Counted from the first letter of the stretch, positions 1-7,183 are shown. The stretch: DNA of 11,921 nt from Bacillota bacterium (GCA_017619985.1 JAFZRG010000094.1:1-11921), one strand, 5' to 3'. Translations and numbers: made by a program. The notes: generated by a model not told the origin, from the sequence alone.

Positions 1-1113
1 AGGCTCGTCGATCTGCGACAGGGCGTCGCGTTTGGCCTCCATATAGGCCACTTCCATCGCGTTCGATTTCGGCACGATGGACAGATAGATGACCGCCTCG
101 GTCAGGTGCACGCTGCACTCCGGCATGCCGATAAAGTGGCAGGCCTGGTACGCAGCTACGGCCAATTCCAGCGCTCTCGGATCCGCTAGGCCCACATCTT
201 CGCTCGCGAAACGAACGACGCGGCGCGCGATGTACAATGGATCTTCACCCGATTCCAGCATGCGCGCCAGCCAGTAGACGGCCGCATCCGGATCGGAATT
301 TCGCATGGATTTATGCAGGGCGGAGATCAGGTTGTAGTGCTCTTCGCCGGATTTGTCATACAGCAGCGACTTGCGGGACGTGCACTGTTCCAGCACTTCC
401 TTCGTGACCCGCACAGCCTCCGGATGCTCATCAGTCCCGGCAGGTTCACCGTTCAGAACGGCCATCTCCAGCGTGGACAGCGCCGTTCTGGCATCGCCAT
501 TCGAAAAACGTGCGATCAGAGGCAATACACCATCTTCCACCTCGACCAGCTGGTTGCCGAATCCCTTCGGACTGTCCAGCGCGCGCTGCAGCAGGGTAAG
601 CATATCCTCTTCCGTCAGCGCCTTCAGCACGAACACCTTGCAGCGCGACAAAAGAGCCCCGTTCACCTCGAACGAGGGATTTTCCGTCGTCGCGCCGATC
701 AGGATGATGGATCCCTTCTCCACGAACGGCAGAAACGCGTCCTGCTGCGCTTTGTTGAAGCGGTGGATCTCATCGACGAACAGGATGGTCTTCTCCCCGA
801 AACGGCGGCGTTCGTCCGCCTCCTTCATCACTTCCTTGATCTCGCGGATGCCGCTCGTGACCGCGGAATAGTTGATGAACTTCGCCTTCGTGTGGTTCGC
901 AATGACCCCCGCAAGCGTCGTCTTTCCCACCCCCGGCGGACCCCAGAAGATCATGGAGGAGACAGCGTCCTGCTCGATGATGCGGCGCAATACCCTGCCC
1001 TCGCCGAGAAGATGCTGCTGCCCGACGATCTCATCGATCGTCTGCGGCCGCAGGCGTGCCGGCAAAGGCTGGGGCATGTCGTTTTCGAATAAAGTCAGCT
1101 GGTCTTTGTTCAT
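1..1113 (-). CDS. rarA: Replication-associated recombination protein A (RarA/MgsA AAA+ ATPase), 3' end cut by the window
   Basis: AAA+ ATPase of the clamp-loader/RuvB-like clade that acts at stalled replication forks. The 371 visible codons stay open to the window edge; family members are about 420-450 residues, so some 60 C-terminal residues are missing. Motifs seen: the N-terminal PLPARLRP and GQQHLL boxes (residues 17-36), Walker A GPPGVGKT (58-65), Walker B LFVDEIHRF (111-119), sensor 1 GATTENPSFE (140-149), an arginine-finger SRC (156-158), NGDART (205-210), and the C-terminal helical region with SEDVGLADP (304-312) and PKSNAMEVAY (348-357). The start is the ATG at 1113, preceded by GAGGAA about 7 nt upstream. 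An unusual N-terminal QLTLF (residues 5-9) resembles a beta-clamp-binding pentapeptide. It is transcribed from its own promoter with a LexA-type box and is separated from the upstream operon by a terminator. Confidence 0.96.
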   Translation of the reverse strand, partial: MNKDQLTLFENDMPQPLPARLRPQTIDEIVGQQHLLGEGRVLRRIIEQDAVSSMIFWGPPGVGKTTLAGVIANHTKAKFINYSAVTSGIREIKEVMKEADERRRFGEKTILFVDEIHRFNKAQQDAFLPFVEKGSIILIGATTENPSFEVNGALLSRCKVFVLKALTEEDMLTLLQRALDSPKGFGNQLVEVEDGVLPLIARFSNGDARTALSTLEMAVLNGEPAGTDEHPEAVRVTKEVLEQCTSRKSLLYDKSGEEHYNLISALHKSMRNSDPDAAVYWLARMLESGEDPLYIARRVVRFASEDVGLADPRALELAVAAYQACHFIGMPECSVHLTEAVIYLSIVPKSNAMEVAYMEAKRDALSQIDEP

Positions 1114-1127
1114 GAAATGTTCCTCGA

Positions 1128-1151
1128 AATATCGAACAATTGTTCGATATT
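1128..1151. promoter_or_regulatory. LexA (DinR-type) SOS box, perfect 24-bp palindrome upstream of rarA
   Basis: A perfect inverted repeat of 24 bp is centred between 1139 and 1140. Its core at 1133-1146 is CGAACAATTGTTCG, which fits the Gram-positive LexA operator form GAAC-N4-GTTC. It abuts the -10 hexamer of the predicted rarA promoter, covers the expected transcription start, and ends 14 nt before the rarA start codon. A repressor bound here would block initiation, so damage-inducible expression of rarA is the likely meaning. The palindrome is seen directly; binding by LexA is inferred. Confidence 0.85.
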
Positions 1152-1180
1152 ATCATACCATATTTCGGAGTCAAAGGCAA
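1152..1180 (-). promoter_or_regulatory. Sigma-A promoter of rarA
   Basis: Reading the minus strand, a -35 TTGCCT (1175-1180) is followed by a 17-bp spacer and a -10 TATGAT (1152-1157). TGG precedes the -10, giving an extended TGn motif. The -10 directly touches the LexA-type palindrome. This places the start of transcription near 1145, within the operator. Confidence 0.75.
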
Positions 1181-1200
1181 GATACACCCCATCTTCGCCC

Positions 1201-1233
1201 AAAGAAAAAGGATAACGGCCGAAGCCGTTATCC
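1201..1233 (-). terminator. Rho-independent terminator of the catabolic operon
   Basis: A perfect 10-bp stem (1210-1219 with 1224-1233, GGATAACGGC/GCCGTTATCC) closes a TTCG tetraloop on the minus strand. It is followed by the T-rich tract TTTTTCTTT (1209-1201). It lies 27 nt after the stop codon of the alcohol dehydrogenase gene and before the rarA promoter. It therefore ends the long operon and insulates rarA. Confidence 0.92.
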
Positions 1234-1260
1234 GATCAAAAAGCTGTTCTGTTTCAGAGG

Positions 1261-2451
1261 TCAGCAATTCGCCATCCGGTAGATCTGAACGGCGTCATCC
1301 TTGTCCAGGATCCGGAAGCTGCCGATCTTGCGTCTTCCGAAATGCATGCAGCTGCTGGCCAGCTGTTCGATCTCTTCTTCGGTGATCGCACGGCCAAGAA
1401 GCTGCGGGATGCTGACCGGCATACCGATGCTCTCGAAATACTGTTCCGTCAGACAGATGCCTGTCAGCGCAGTCTCTTCATAATTCTCGTGGTTCACCGG
1501 GACGTTCCAGACCTGCGCAGCGTATTCCACAAAACGCATGATGTCCTTTTTATAAACATACCTTGCCCAGGAACCCCAGACAGCAGCCAGCCCCGCACCG
1601 TGAGCGACGTTGAACATGCCGCCAAGCTCGTGCTCAAGCTGGTGTGTCGCCCAGTCCTCCGCTTTTCCGAGTCCGGTCAGGTCGTTATGGGAAAGATTGC
1701 TGGCCCACAGGATCTCCGAACGGGCCTGATAATCCTGCGGATCCTTCATGACGAGCCTTCCGTTGTCGATGACGTTCCTCAGGACTGCCACGGCGATCAT
1801 GTCGCTCATGTGGTTATGTGCTCTCGGCGTAAAGAAACGTTCGAACGTGTGCATCATGATGTCGGTCACGCCGCACGCAGTCTGATACGGAGGCAGCGTG
1901 CATGTCAGCTCGGGATTCATGATCGCGAACTTCGGACGGCTGAGCTCATTCTTGTATCCGCGCTTCAGCAGGGTCGTTTCATCCGTTAGAACGCTTGAAC
2001 TGCTGGTCTCACTGCCTGCGGCTGCGATCGTGACGATGCTTCCGAGGGGAAGCGCGTCTTCAATAGGATACTGGGGACGTCTGTCATAGATCTCCCACAC
2101 GTCGCCCTGATACTTTACGCCGTAAGCGATCGCTTTGGCAGAGTCGATGACGCTTCCGCCGCCGACGGCAAGGATAAAGTCCAGTCCCTTTTCCTTGCAC
2201 AGAGCGATCCCTTCTCTGGCCTTGCCGATATGCGGGTTGGGAACGACGCCGCCGAGCATTTCATATTCCAGGCCCGCTTCCGACAGTGACCGCTCCACGC
2301 GGTCAAGCAAACCGCTCCTTCTGGCACTCTCCGATCCGTAATGGACGAGGACTTTCTTTCCGCCCCAGGATCTGATTTCCTCACCTACCCCGTTCTCCGT
2401 ACCGCGGCCGAAGATGACGCGGGTAGACGAATTGAATACAAAATTCTCCAT
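1261..2451 (-). CDS. Iron-containing (group III) alcohol dehydrogenase, YqhD/BdhA-like
   Basis: NAD(P)H-dependent aldehyde/ketone reductase or alcohol dehydrogenase with a mononuclear metal site; cytosolic. At 396 residues it has the usual length. Seen: an N-terminal nucleotide-binding half with YGSESARRSGLLDRV (38-52) and GGGSVID (97-103), a GSETSSSSVL segment (146-155), and the all-helical metal half. Four metal ligands fit the family pattern: Asp197 and His201 (GVTDIMMH), His270 (THQLEHELGG) and His284 (NVAHGAG); these match the spacing of E. coli YqhD 194/198/267/281. ATG start at 2451 with GGAGGG just upstream. It is the last gene of the operon, 39 nt after the tautomerase gene, with a terminator behind it. 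By context it probably reduces an aldehyde made by the glycyl radical enzyme or dehydratase step, regenerating NAD(P)+. The exact substrate cannot be read from the sequence. Confidence 0.93.
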   Translation of the reverse strand: MENFVFNSSTRVIFGRGTENGVGEEIRSWGGKKVLVHYGSESARRSGLLDRVERSLSEAGLEYEMLGGVVPNPHIGKAREGIALCKEKGLDFILAVGGGSVIDSAKAIAYGVKYQGDVWEIYDRRPQYPIEDALPLGSIVTIAAAGSETSSSSVLTDETTLLKRGYKNELSRPKFAIMNPELTCTLPPYQTACGVTDIMMHTFERFFTPRAHNHMSDMIAVAVLRNVIDNGRLVMKDPQDYQARSEILWASNLSHNDLTGLGKAEDWATHQLEHELGGMFNVAHGAGLAAVWGSWARYVYKKDIMRFVEYAAQVWNVPVNHENYEETALTGICLTEQYFESIGMPVSIPQLLGRAITEEEIEQLASSCMHFGRRKIGSFRILDKDDAVQIYRMANC

Positions 2452-2490
2452 TTTCCCTCCCGTTTCTATTCGAACAATGTGATTTCAACT

Positions 2491-2682
2491 TTACTTTTTC
2501 TGTTTACTGTACATGATCCCGTTTCTTGCAACATGGCTGGCAGGGTATTCATTGAAGAACACGCTGACCTTTTCCGGCAGAACGTCGACTGTCTCAACAG
2601 CAGCTTCGGTGATCTTTTTTACAAAAGCTTCTTTCTGCTCCTGTGTCTTTCCTTCCAGAATATTCACAAAAATCGTAGGCAT
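2491..2682 (-). CDS. 4-oxalocrotonate tautomerase-family small protein
   Basis: Protein of 63 codons, 62 residues after Met removal, exactly the size of a 4-OT subunit; these assemble as hexamers and use the amino-terminal proline as catalytic base. Seen: MPTIFVNILEG start exposing Pro1, the EQKEAFVKKITEAAVE helix, and a beta strand VSVFFNE. It aligns without gaps to the Pseudomonas 4-OT I remember, but the canonical substrate-binding residues differ: Arg11 is Lys, Arg39 is Ser and Phe50 is Val. It is therefore unlikely to act on 2-hydroxymuconate and may serve another enol/keto conversion in this operon. The ATG at 2682 has AAAGGG about 8 nt upstream. It sits between the TRAP binding protein gene and the alcohol dehydrogenase gene. 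Confidence 0.88.
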   Translation of the reverse strand: MPTIFVNILEGKTQEQKEAFVKKITEAAVETVDVLPEKVSVFFNEYPASHVARNGIMYSKQKK

Positions 2683-2706
2683 CTTTCTACCCTTTCTTTT
2701 CTATGG

Positions 2707-2740
2707 AAACACTTGGACCCTTTGCAGGATCCAAGTGTTT
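2707..2740 (-). other. Intergenic stem-loop between dctP and the tautomerase gene
   Basis: A perfect 11-bp inverted repeat (2707-2717 with 2730-2740, AAACACTTGGA/TCCAAGTGTTT) encloses a 12-nt loop. It lies 21 nt after the dctP stop codon, in the 79-nt gap before the next gene. No run of T follows on the minus strand, only CCATAGAAAAG. It is a poor intrinsic terminator and more likely a partial terminator, a processing site, or a 3'-end stabiliser for the upstream binding-protein mRNA. Confidence 0.6.
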
Positions 2741-2761
2741 CAGACGATTTCGTTATAAAAA

Positions 2762-3805
2762 CTAGTACTTATTGCCGATCTCCTGGATCTGCTTGACCAG
2801 CTCCTCAACACCCATTTCCTTGCTGTACTTTTCGATGATCGGACCGGCAGCTTCACGGAAGGATTCCACATCGATCTGATCAGCCAGCAGCAGTTCAACA
2901 CCTAAGCTGGGCAGTTCCTGGATCGCCTTGGCTTCCAGGTCAACAACGAACTGACGCTCATACGCGCAGGCCTCTTTTGCCGCCTGTACGCAGATATCCT
3001 GCTGTTCCTTGGTCATCTTGTTCCAGGTGGATTCGCTCATCATGATCAGCATGGGTGCATATACGTGGTTGGTCATGGACATGTACTTCTGTACTTCGTA
3101 GACCTTCTGCGTATAAATGGTCTGTACCGGGTTCTCTTCGCCGTCCACGGTACCCTGCTGCAGTGCGGTGTACACTTCCGTCCACGCCATCGGGGTCGGG
3201 TCAGCGCCGAGGGATCTCCAGTAATCCAGGTGGCAGGAGATCTCCATGGTTCTGATCTTCAGACCCTTCATATCGTCAGCACAGGTGACAGGGTGCTTGG
3301 AATTCGTTTCCTGGCGCCATCCGTTCTCGCCCCAGGCAAGGCCGATGATGCCGCTCTTTTCATGGAACAGATCCAGCAGCTTCTGGCCGATCTCGCCGTC
3401 CAGAACTGCGTAAGCATGTTCGGAATTCTTAAACAGATACGGCAGAGAGAACATCTGCAGTTCCGGGCAGAAACCGGTAACGGTGGAACTGTCGGAAAGG
3501 GATACGTCTACGGTCCCCATCTGCAGGCCTTCAGCGAGCTCACGGTCGTTGCCCAGCAGTGCGCTCGGATAGACCTCGACGTTCAGGGAACCGCCGGACC
3601 GTTCGTTGACCAGTTCCTGGAATTTCAGGCTGGCTGCATGGAACGGGCTGGATTCGTTCAGAACGTGACCGACCTTGATCGTGATCACTTCGCCGCTGGG
3701 TTCGGTCTGACCGCCGTCAGCAGGCTGATTGCTGGAGCTGCTGCAGGCAGTCATTGTAGCAAAGACCATCAGCAAGACCATGAGCAGAGAAATAGTTTTC
3801 TTCAT
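2762..3805 (-). CDS. dctP: TRAP transporter substrate-binding lipoprotein, DctP family
   Basis: Extracytoplasmic solute receptor of a tripartite ATP-independent periplasmic (TRAP) transporter. Its 347 residues fit the family. A lysine-started hydrophobic signal peptide ends in a lipobox-like TMTAC with Cys21, followed by a Ser-rich, low-complexity linker (22-39), so it is probably anchored to the outer face of the membrane as in Gram-positives. Mature-domain motifs seen: GHVLNESSPFH (46-56), LGNDRELAEGLQMGTVD (84-100), LKIRTME (182-188), whose Arg185 corresponds to the family arginine that binds the ligand carboxylate, and TALQQGTVDGEENP (213-226). The ligand is probably an organic anion. The ATG at 3805 has AGAGGA about 10 nt upstream. 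It is separated from its membrane subunits by the glycyl radical enzyme and activase genes, which ties substrate uptake to that enzyme. Confidence 0.94.
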   Translation of the reverse strand: MKKTISLLMVLLMVFATMTACSSSSNQPADGGQTEPSGEVITIKVGHVLNESSPFHAASLKFQELVNERSGGSLNVEVYPSALLGNDRELAEGLQMGTVDVSLSDSSTVTGFCPELQMFSLPYLFKNSEHAYAVLDGEIGQKLLDLFHEKSGIIGLAWGENGWRQETNSKHPVTCADDMKGLKIRTMEISCHLDYWRSLGADPTPMAWTEVYTALQQGTVDGEENPVQTIYTQKVYEVQKYMSMTNHVYAPMLIMMSESTWNKMTKEQQDICVQAAKEACAYERQFVVDLEAKAIQELPSLGVELLLADQIDVESFREAAGPIIEKYSKEMGVEELVKQIQEIGNKY

Positions 3806-3834
3806 TTTCTTAGATCCTCTCTTTCTCTTTGTGA

Positions 3835-4752
3835 TTAGATTTTTACTTTTACACCGTATCCGGCTATCATCGCTTTTGCGCGCTCCATCTCCTCCGCACT
3901 CGGGGAGTGTGACTGGAACGTATAGCTCCGCCCGATCGTCGGATACTTTGATGCTCCATAGGAATGGTAAGGCAGCAACTGGATCTCCGGGAGCCCGGTC
4001 TCTTTCAGAAAACGGCCTGTCGCGGCGAGATTTTCCTCCGAATCGTTGACCCCCGGGATCAGCGGCATCCTGACAAGGATCTCACTTCCGGATTCCTGCA
4101 GGTATGCCAGATTGCTCAGAATTAGTTCATTTGTGACACCGGTAAAGCGTTTATGCGCTTCCGCGTCGATCAGTTTTACGTCATAGAAAAAGGTGTCCGT
4201 CAGGGAACGGATGCTTTCCAGATCCTCTCTGGAAGCATATCCGCACGTCTCCACGACCGTCGAGATACCTGCTTCCCGGAAACGCAGCAGAGCCTGTTTC
4301 AGAAAGGCGGCCTGCATCAGAGGTTCTCCGCCGGAGAACGTGACTCCGCCTTGAGAAGACTCATAAAATGCTTTATCCGCTATCACCTGTTCGAAGACTT
4401 CATCGACGGTCATCCACTGTCCGAGCATGGACAGCGCGCCGGCATTGCAATGTTCCACACAGGTCCCGCATGCGATGCAGCGGGATCTGTCGACCGTTGC
4501 GGTATCGCCTGTCAGGCGGATCGCCTGCTGTCTGCAGACTGCCTCACAGGTTCCGCAGCGGATGCAGCGCATGGTCTTTATCGACAGTTCTTCACACCGG
4601 TTCTGCGATTCCGGATTTGAACACCACAGACAGTGCAGCGGACATCCTTTCATGAATACGATCGTCCGGATCCCGTTGCCGTCGTGGAGGGAAAACCTCT
4701 GAAGATTGAATACAAGCCCACGATCCCGGTCGGATGTTCTGCTGTTCTCCAT
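3835..4752 (-). CDS. Glycyl-radical enzyme activating protein (radical SAM, PflA-like)
   Basis: Radical SAM activase that abstracts hydrogen from the conserved glycine of its partner, here almost certainly the adjacent glycyl radical enzyme. 305 residues, the length of the ferredoxin-domain-bearing activases rather than the shorter PflA. Seen in order: the site-differentiated cluster motif CPLHCLWC (CX3CX2C; Cys37, 41, 44), an inserted double [4Fe-4S] ferredoxin domain with CIRCGTCEAVC (63-73) and CIACGTCVEHC (92-102), the SAM-binding SGGEP (140-144), an ETCGYA strand (168-173), and KLIDAEAHKRFTG (193-205). All cysteines expected for three clusters are present. ATG start at 4752 with a moderate AAAGG site; the gap from the enzyme gene is 18 nt, so the two are probably translated together. 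The two extra clusters are typical of activases for dehydratase-type and lyase-type GREs. Confidence 0.95.
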   Translation of the reverse strand: MENSRTSDRDRGLVFNLQRFSLHDGNGIRTIVFMKGCPLHCLWCSNPESQNRCEELSIKTMRCIRCGTCEAVCRQQAIRLTGDTATVDRSRCIACGTCVEHCNAGALSMLGQWMTVDEVFEQVIADKAFYESSQGGVTFSGGEPLMQAAFLKQALLRFREAGISTVVETCGYASREDLESIRSLTDTFFYDVKLIDAEAHKRFTGVTNELILSNLAYLQESGSEILVRMPLIPGVNDSEENLAATGRFLKETGLPEIQLLPYHSYGASKYPTIGRSYTFQSHSPSAEEMERAKAMIAGYGVKVKI

Positions 4753-4770
4753 AGGATTCGCCTTTCGTGC

Positions 4771-7149
4771 TTACAATTCCTGCTGCGTACGGTTGATGAT
4801 GTCGTCCTGCATCTTGCGGTCCAGATCCACGAAATTGGCACTGTAACCGGCAACGCGTACGATCAGATCTCTGTGGCTCTCAGGGTCTTCCTGAGCCGCC
4901 AGCAGCTCTTCGCGCGATACGACGTTGAACTGCACGTGCATCAGCTTTAAGTTCATAAATGTCCGGATCAGGGAGACGAGTTTCAGCATGTCTTCCTGCG
5001 TCTTCAGAGCCGTGGGGTGCAGCTTCATGTTCAGCAGAGTTCCGTTCGTCACTTCCTCGTGATCGATGCGGGACACCGAAAGCAGCACGCTCGTCGGACC
5101 GTTCACGTCACACCCGCTGACCGGAGAGATGCCGTCATTCAGCGGTGTTCCGGACAGCCTGCCGCTGGGGAGAGCACCGACGACGGTACCGAGAGGCACA
5201 TGGGATGCGACCGGGAAGAGTCCCGGACGGTACATACCGCCGCGGACACAGGCATATTTGCTCACTTCGTCGCAATAGCCTTTGGCGATCCGCTTTGCGA
5301 TATTGTCTACTTCGCCGGCATTGTTGCCGTACTTTTCGACCTTATTGACCAGGCCGACACGGAAATACTCATTTCCTTCGAAGTTCTGATCCAGGATCCT
5401 GACCATTTCCGCCAGAGTCAGTTTCTTCTGTTCAAAGACGACATCCTTCAGGACCTTGAGAGAATCGGTCACGTTTGAAAGACCGACACCCTGGACGCCG
5501 ACATAGTTGTACTGCGCACCGCCGCGCGCAACGTCCATGCCTTTTTCGAGACAGCCGTCGATCATGGCCGACATGAACGGAATCGGCAGCAGTTCTCCGT
5601 GCATCTGATCCCAGGTGTTCAGCATGATGACCATCTGCTTCACAAAGTAACTGATCTGCTTGTTGTATGCCTCCTCGACCGCTTCGTATGTGGTCAGATC
5701 TTCCGGTCTGCCGGTTTTCGGACCGAGCTGTACACCGGAGAAAGGTTCGACGCCGTCGTGCAGTGCCAGTTCCAGACACTTTGCCATGTTGAGCATGGCT
5801 GCATTGGTCCAACCGTCCGTTCCGTTGGAAAGGACCGGTTCCACGCAGCCGACGATGCCGTAATCCCGGGCCTGCTCAAGCGTGGCCCAGCCGTTCCTCA
5901 TCAGGGACGGAATGATCGCCTTGTCATTGAAGACCGCGGGCTTTCCGCCGCCGCTCTTGATGTCGGAGATCGCCTGCAGCAGGAACTCATCCGTTGAGCC
6001 TTCGTAAACGCGGATCGAGGTGTTGGGCTGATCCAGGTGTACATTCTCGTCACCCCGCAGGAACAGTTTGCTGACCATGTTGTAGCCGTCTCTGCCATCT
6101 GCGGTCTGTCCGCCCAAAGCCATATTCTGGGTCATATTCACCCCGCCGAAATAACTGGTTTTGGGAGGAACATCCGCCAGGCGGACGATCTCATTGCACT
6201 TCAGGCAGAAGCAGTCGACCAGCTCCTGCGCCTCGGCTTCCGTCAGACCGTTCTCCGCGACGTCTTTCTCATAAAACTCGATGAGGTACTGGTCCGTGCG
6301 TCCGAAAGAGAAAGCAAATCCGTCGCCTTCGATCTGAACGGTCAGATGGATGAACCACAGGCTCTGCAGAGCCTCCTGGAACGTCCTTGCGCCATAATAC
6401 GGAACGCGCCGGCAGATCTCTGCGATCTTCTGCAGTTCCGCCTTCCGCATTTCTGTCGTTTCGGGCAGTTCCGCCAACCGGATCGCTTCAGCAGCGTATC
6501 GCTCCGCGAAAGTCTTGATCGCCTGGGAGACGATCAGGATACTTTCATAGAAATTGCCCTGATCCAGGCTTCCCGGCTTCGCGTAATCCAGTTCGGCCAG
6601 CATTCTCCGCGCATCTTCCTCGACTTTCTGAAAACCATCGCGTATGATCCGTCCGTAATTCGGAATGAAATGACCGACATGACCGCGCAGATTCAGATTC
6701 GGAGAAATCACGGAATACTTGAATCCATGCTGGAACTTCGTCTCGGGATTCAGGCGCTGCATCGACTGATACAGGATCGTCTGATGTTCCCAGTAAGGAA
6801 GCAATTGCCTCAGTTCCGCTTTTGTTTCATCCGTGACCTCAAACTTGCGCATTTCGCGGGTCGCAAATGTATCCAATTCGTCCAGCACCCAGTTTGCCCC
6901 GGTCTCGGGGAAAACAGATGCGGCACCGGGTCTGGATGCCTGGCTTCCAACGAGCAGTTCTCCTTCACGGATATAGATCGTCTTGTTCTCCAGAATATGC
7001 TGCAGCGCTTTGGCTCTGCGGATATACGGGTGCTGCCCTTCTGTCTCTTTATAGCTTTCCGTGATCAGGCGGGTCCTCTCCGGACAGACGGATTTCGGTA
7101 TTTTTAAATAATCTCTTTTTAAGCGTTCAACTCGTAACGAGAGCGCCAT
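4771..7149 (-). CDS. Glycyl radical enzyme of the dehydratase/lyase type (PFL2-like), substrate unknown
   Basis: Large oxygen-sensitive radical enzyme, 792 residues, made of an N-terminal PFL-like barrel domain and a C-terminal glycyl radical domain. Seen: the active-site loop GIVGCVEP, with thiyl Cys435 and general-base Glu437; RGGAQYNYVGVQGVG (542-556); GALPSGR (658-664); and the radical loop VRVAGYSANF with Gly768. One Cys followed by VE, rather than the Cys-Cys of pyruvate formate-lyase, places it among dehydratases and C-X lyases. Compared from memory with glycerol dehydratase, NGHS (His281/Ser282) is here DGFA, and GWHD (Asp447) is here GWTN (Thr448, Asn449). A diol substrate handled in the same way is therefore unlikely. 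The start chosen is the ATG at 7149; the upstream in-frame ATG at 7164 overlaps the Shine-Dalgarno sequence. It is followed by its activase and flanked by TRAP genes, which suggests an imported organic anion as substrate. Confidence 0.94.
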   Translation of the reverse strand: MALSLRVERLKRDYLKIPKSVCPERTRLITESYKETEGQHPYIRRAKALQHILENKTIYIREGELLVGSQASRPGAASVFPETGANWVLDELDTFATREMRKFEVTDETKAELRQLLPYWEHQTILYQSMQRLNPETKFQHGFKYSVISPNLNLRGHVGHFIPNYGRIIRDGFQKVEEDARRMLAELDYAKPGSLDQGNFYESILIVSQAIKTFAERYAAEAIRLAELPETTEMRKAELQKIAEICRRVPYYGARTFQEALQSLWFIHLTVQIEGDGFAFSFGRTDQYLIEFYEKDVAENGLTEAEAQELVDCFCLKCNEIVRLADVPPKTSYFGGVNMTQNMALGGQTADGRDGYNMVSKLFLRGDENVHLDQPNTSIRVYEGSTDEFLLQAISDIKSGGGKPAVFNDKAIIPSLMRNGWATLEQARDYGIVGCVEPVLSNGTDGWTNAAMLNMAKCLELALHDGVEPFSGVQLGPKTGRPEDLTTYEAVEEAYNKQISYFVKQMVIMLNTWDQMHGELLPIPFMSAMIDGCLEKGMDVARGGAQYNYVGVQGVGLSNVTDSLKVLKDVVFEQKKLTLAEMVRILDQNFEGNEYFRVGLVNKVEKYGNNAGEVDNIAKRIAKGYCDEVSKYACVRGGMYRPGLFPVASHVPLGTVVGALPSGRLSGTPLNDGISPVSGCDVNGPTSVLLSVSRIDHEEVTNGTLLNMKLHPTALKTQEDMLKLVSLIRTFMNLKLMHVQFNVVSREELLAAQEDPESHRDLIVRVAGYSANFVDLDRKMQDDIINRTQQEL

Positions 7150-7154
7150 TTTTG

Positions 7155-7162
7155 TCACCTCC
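7155..7162 (-). promoter_or_regulatory. Ribosome binding site that decides the start of the glycyl radical enzyme
   Basis: GGAGGTGA on the minus strand is a near-perfect Shine-Dalgarno sequence. Its GGAGG core ends 8 nt before the ATG at 7149. The alternative ATG at 7162-7164 overlaps this site and has no ribosome site of its own at a suitable distance, so it should not be used as the start. Confidence 0.85.
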
Positions 7163-7183
7163 ATTCAATATTGCTGCAGCCGT

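Noticed and set aside
313..1092. Long plus-strand open frame opposite rarA
   Set aside because: It is a shadow of rarA, whose minus-strand frame has all AAA+ motifs; the plus frame has no recognisable domain and no ribosome site.
2470..2486. Possible second LexA half-site (CGAACAAT) between the tautomerase and dehydrogenase genes
   Set aside because: Only one half is present; the partner GTTC at the required spacing is missing (GTGATT instead), and there is no promoter beside it.
2707..2740. Rho-independent terminator after dctP
   Set aside because: The stem is good but no T-run follows on either strand, and the following genes have no promoter that I can see.
3065..3838. Plus-strand open frame opposite dctP
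   Set aside because: Antisense shadow; dctP has a signal peptide, lipobox and family motifs in the minus frame.
4771..7149. Pyruvate formate-lyase proper
   Set aside because: PFL has two adjacent active-site cysteines; here a single Cys is followed by Val-Glu-Pro, the dehydratase/lyase signature, and the activase carries two extra Fe-S clusters.
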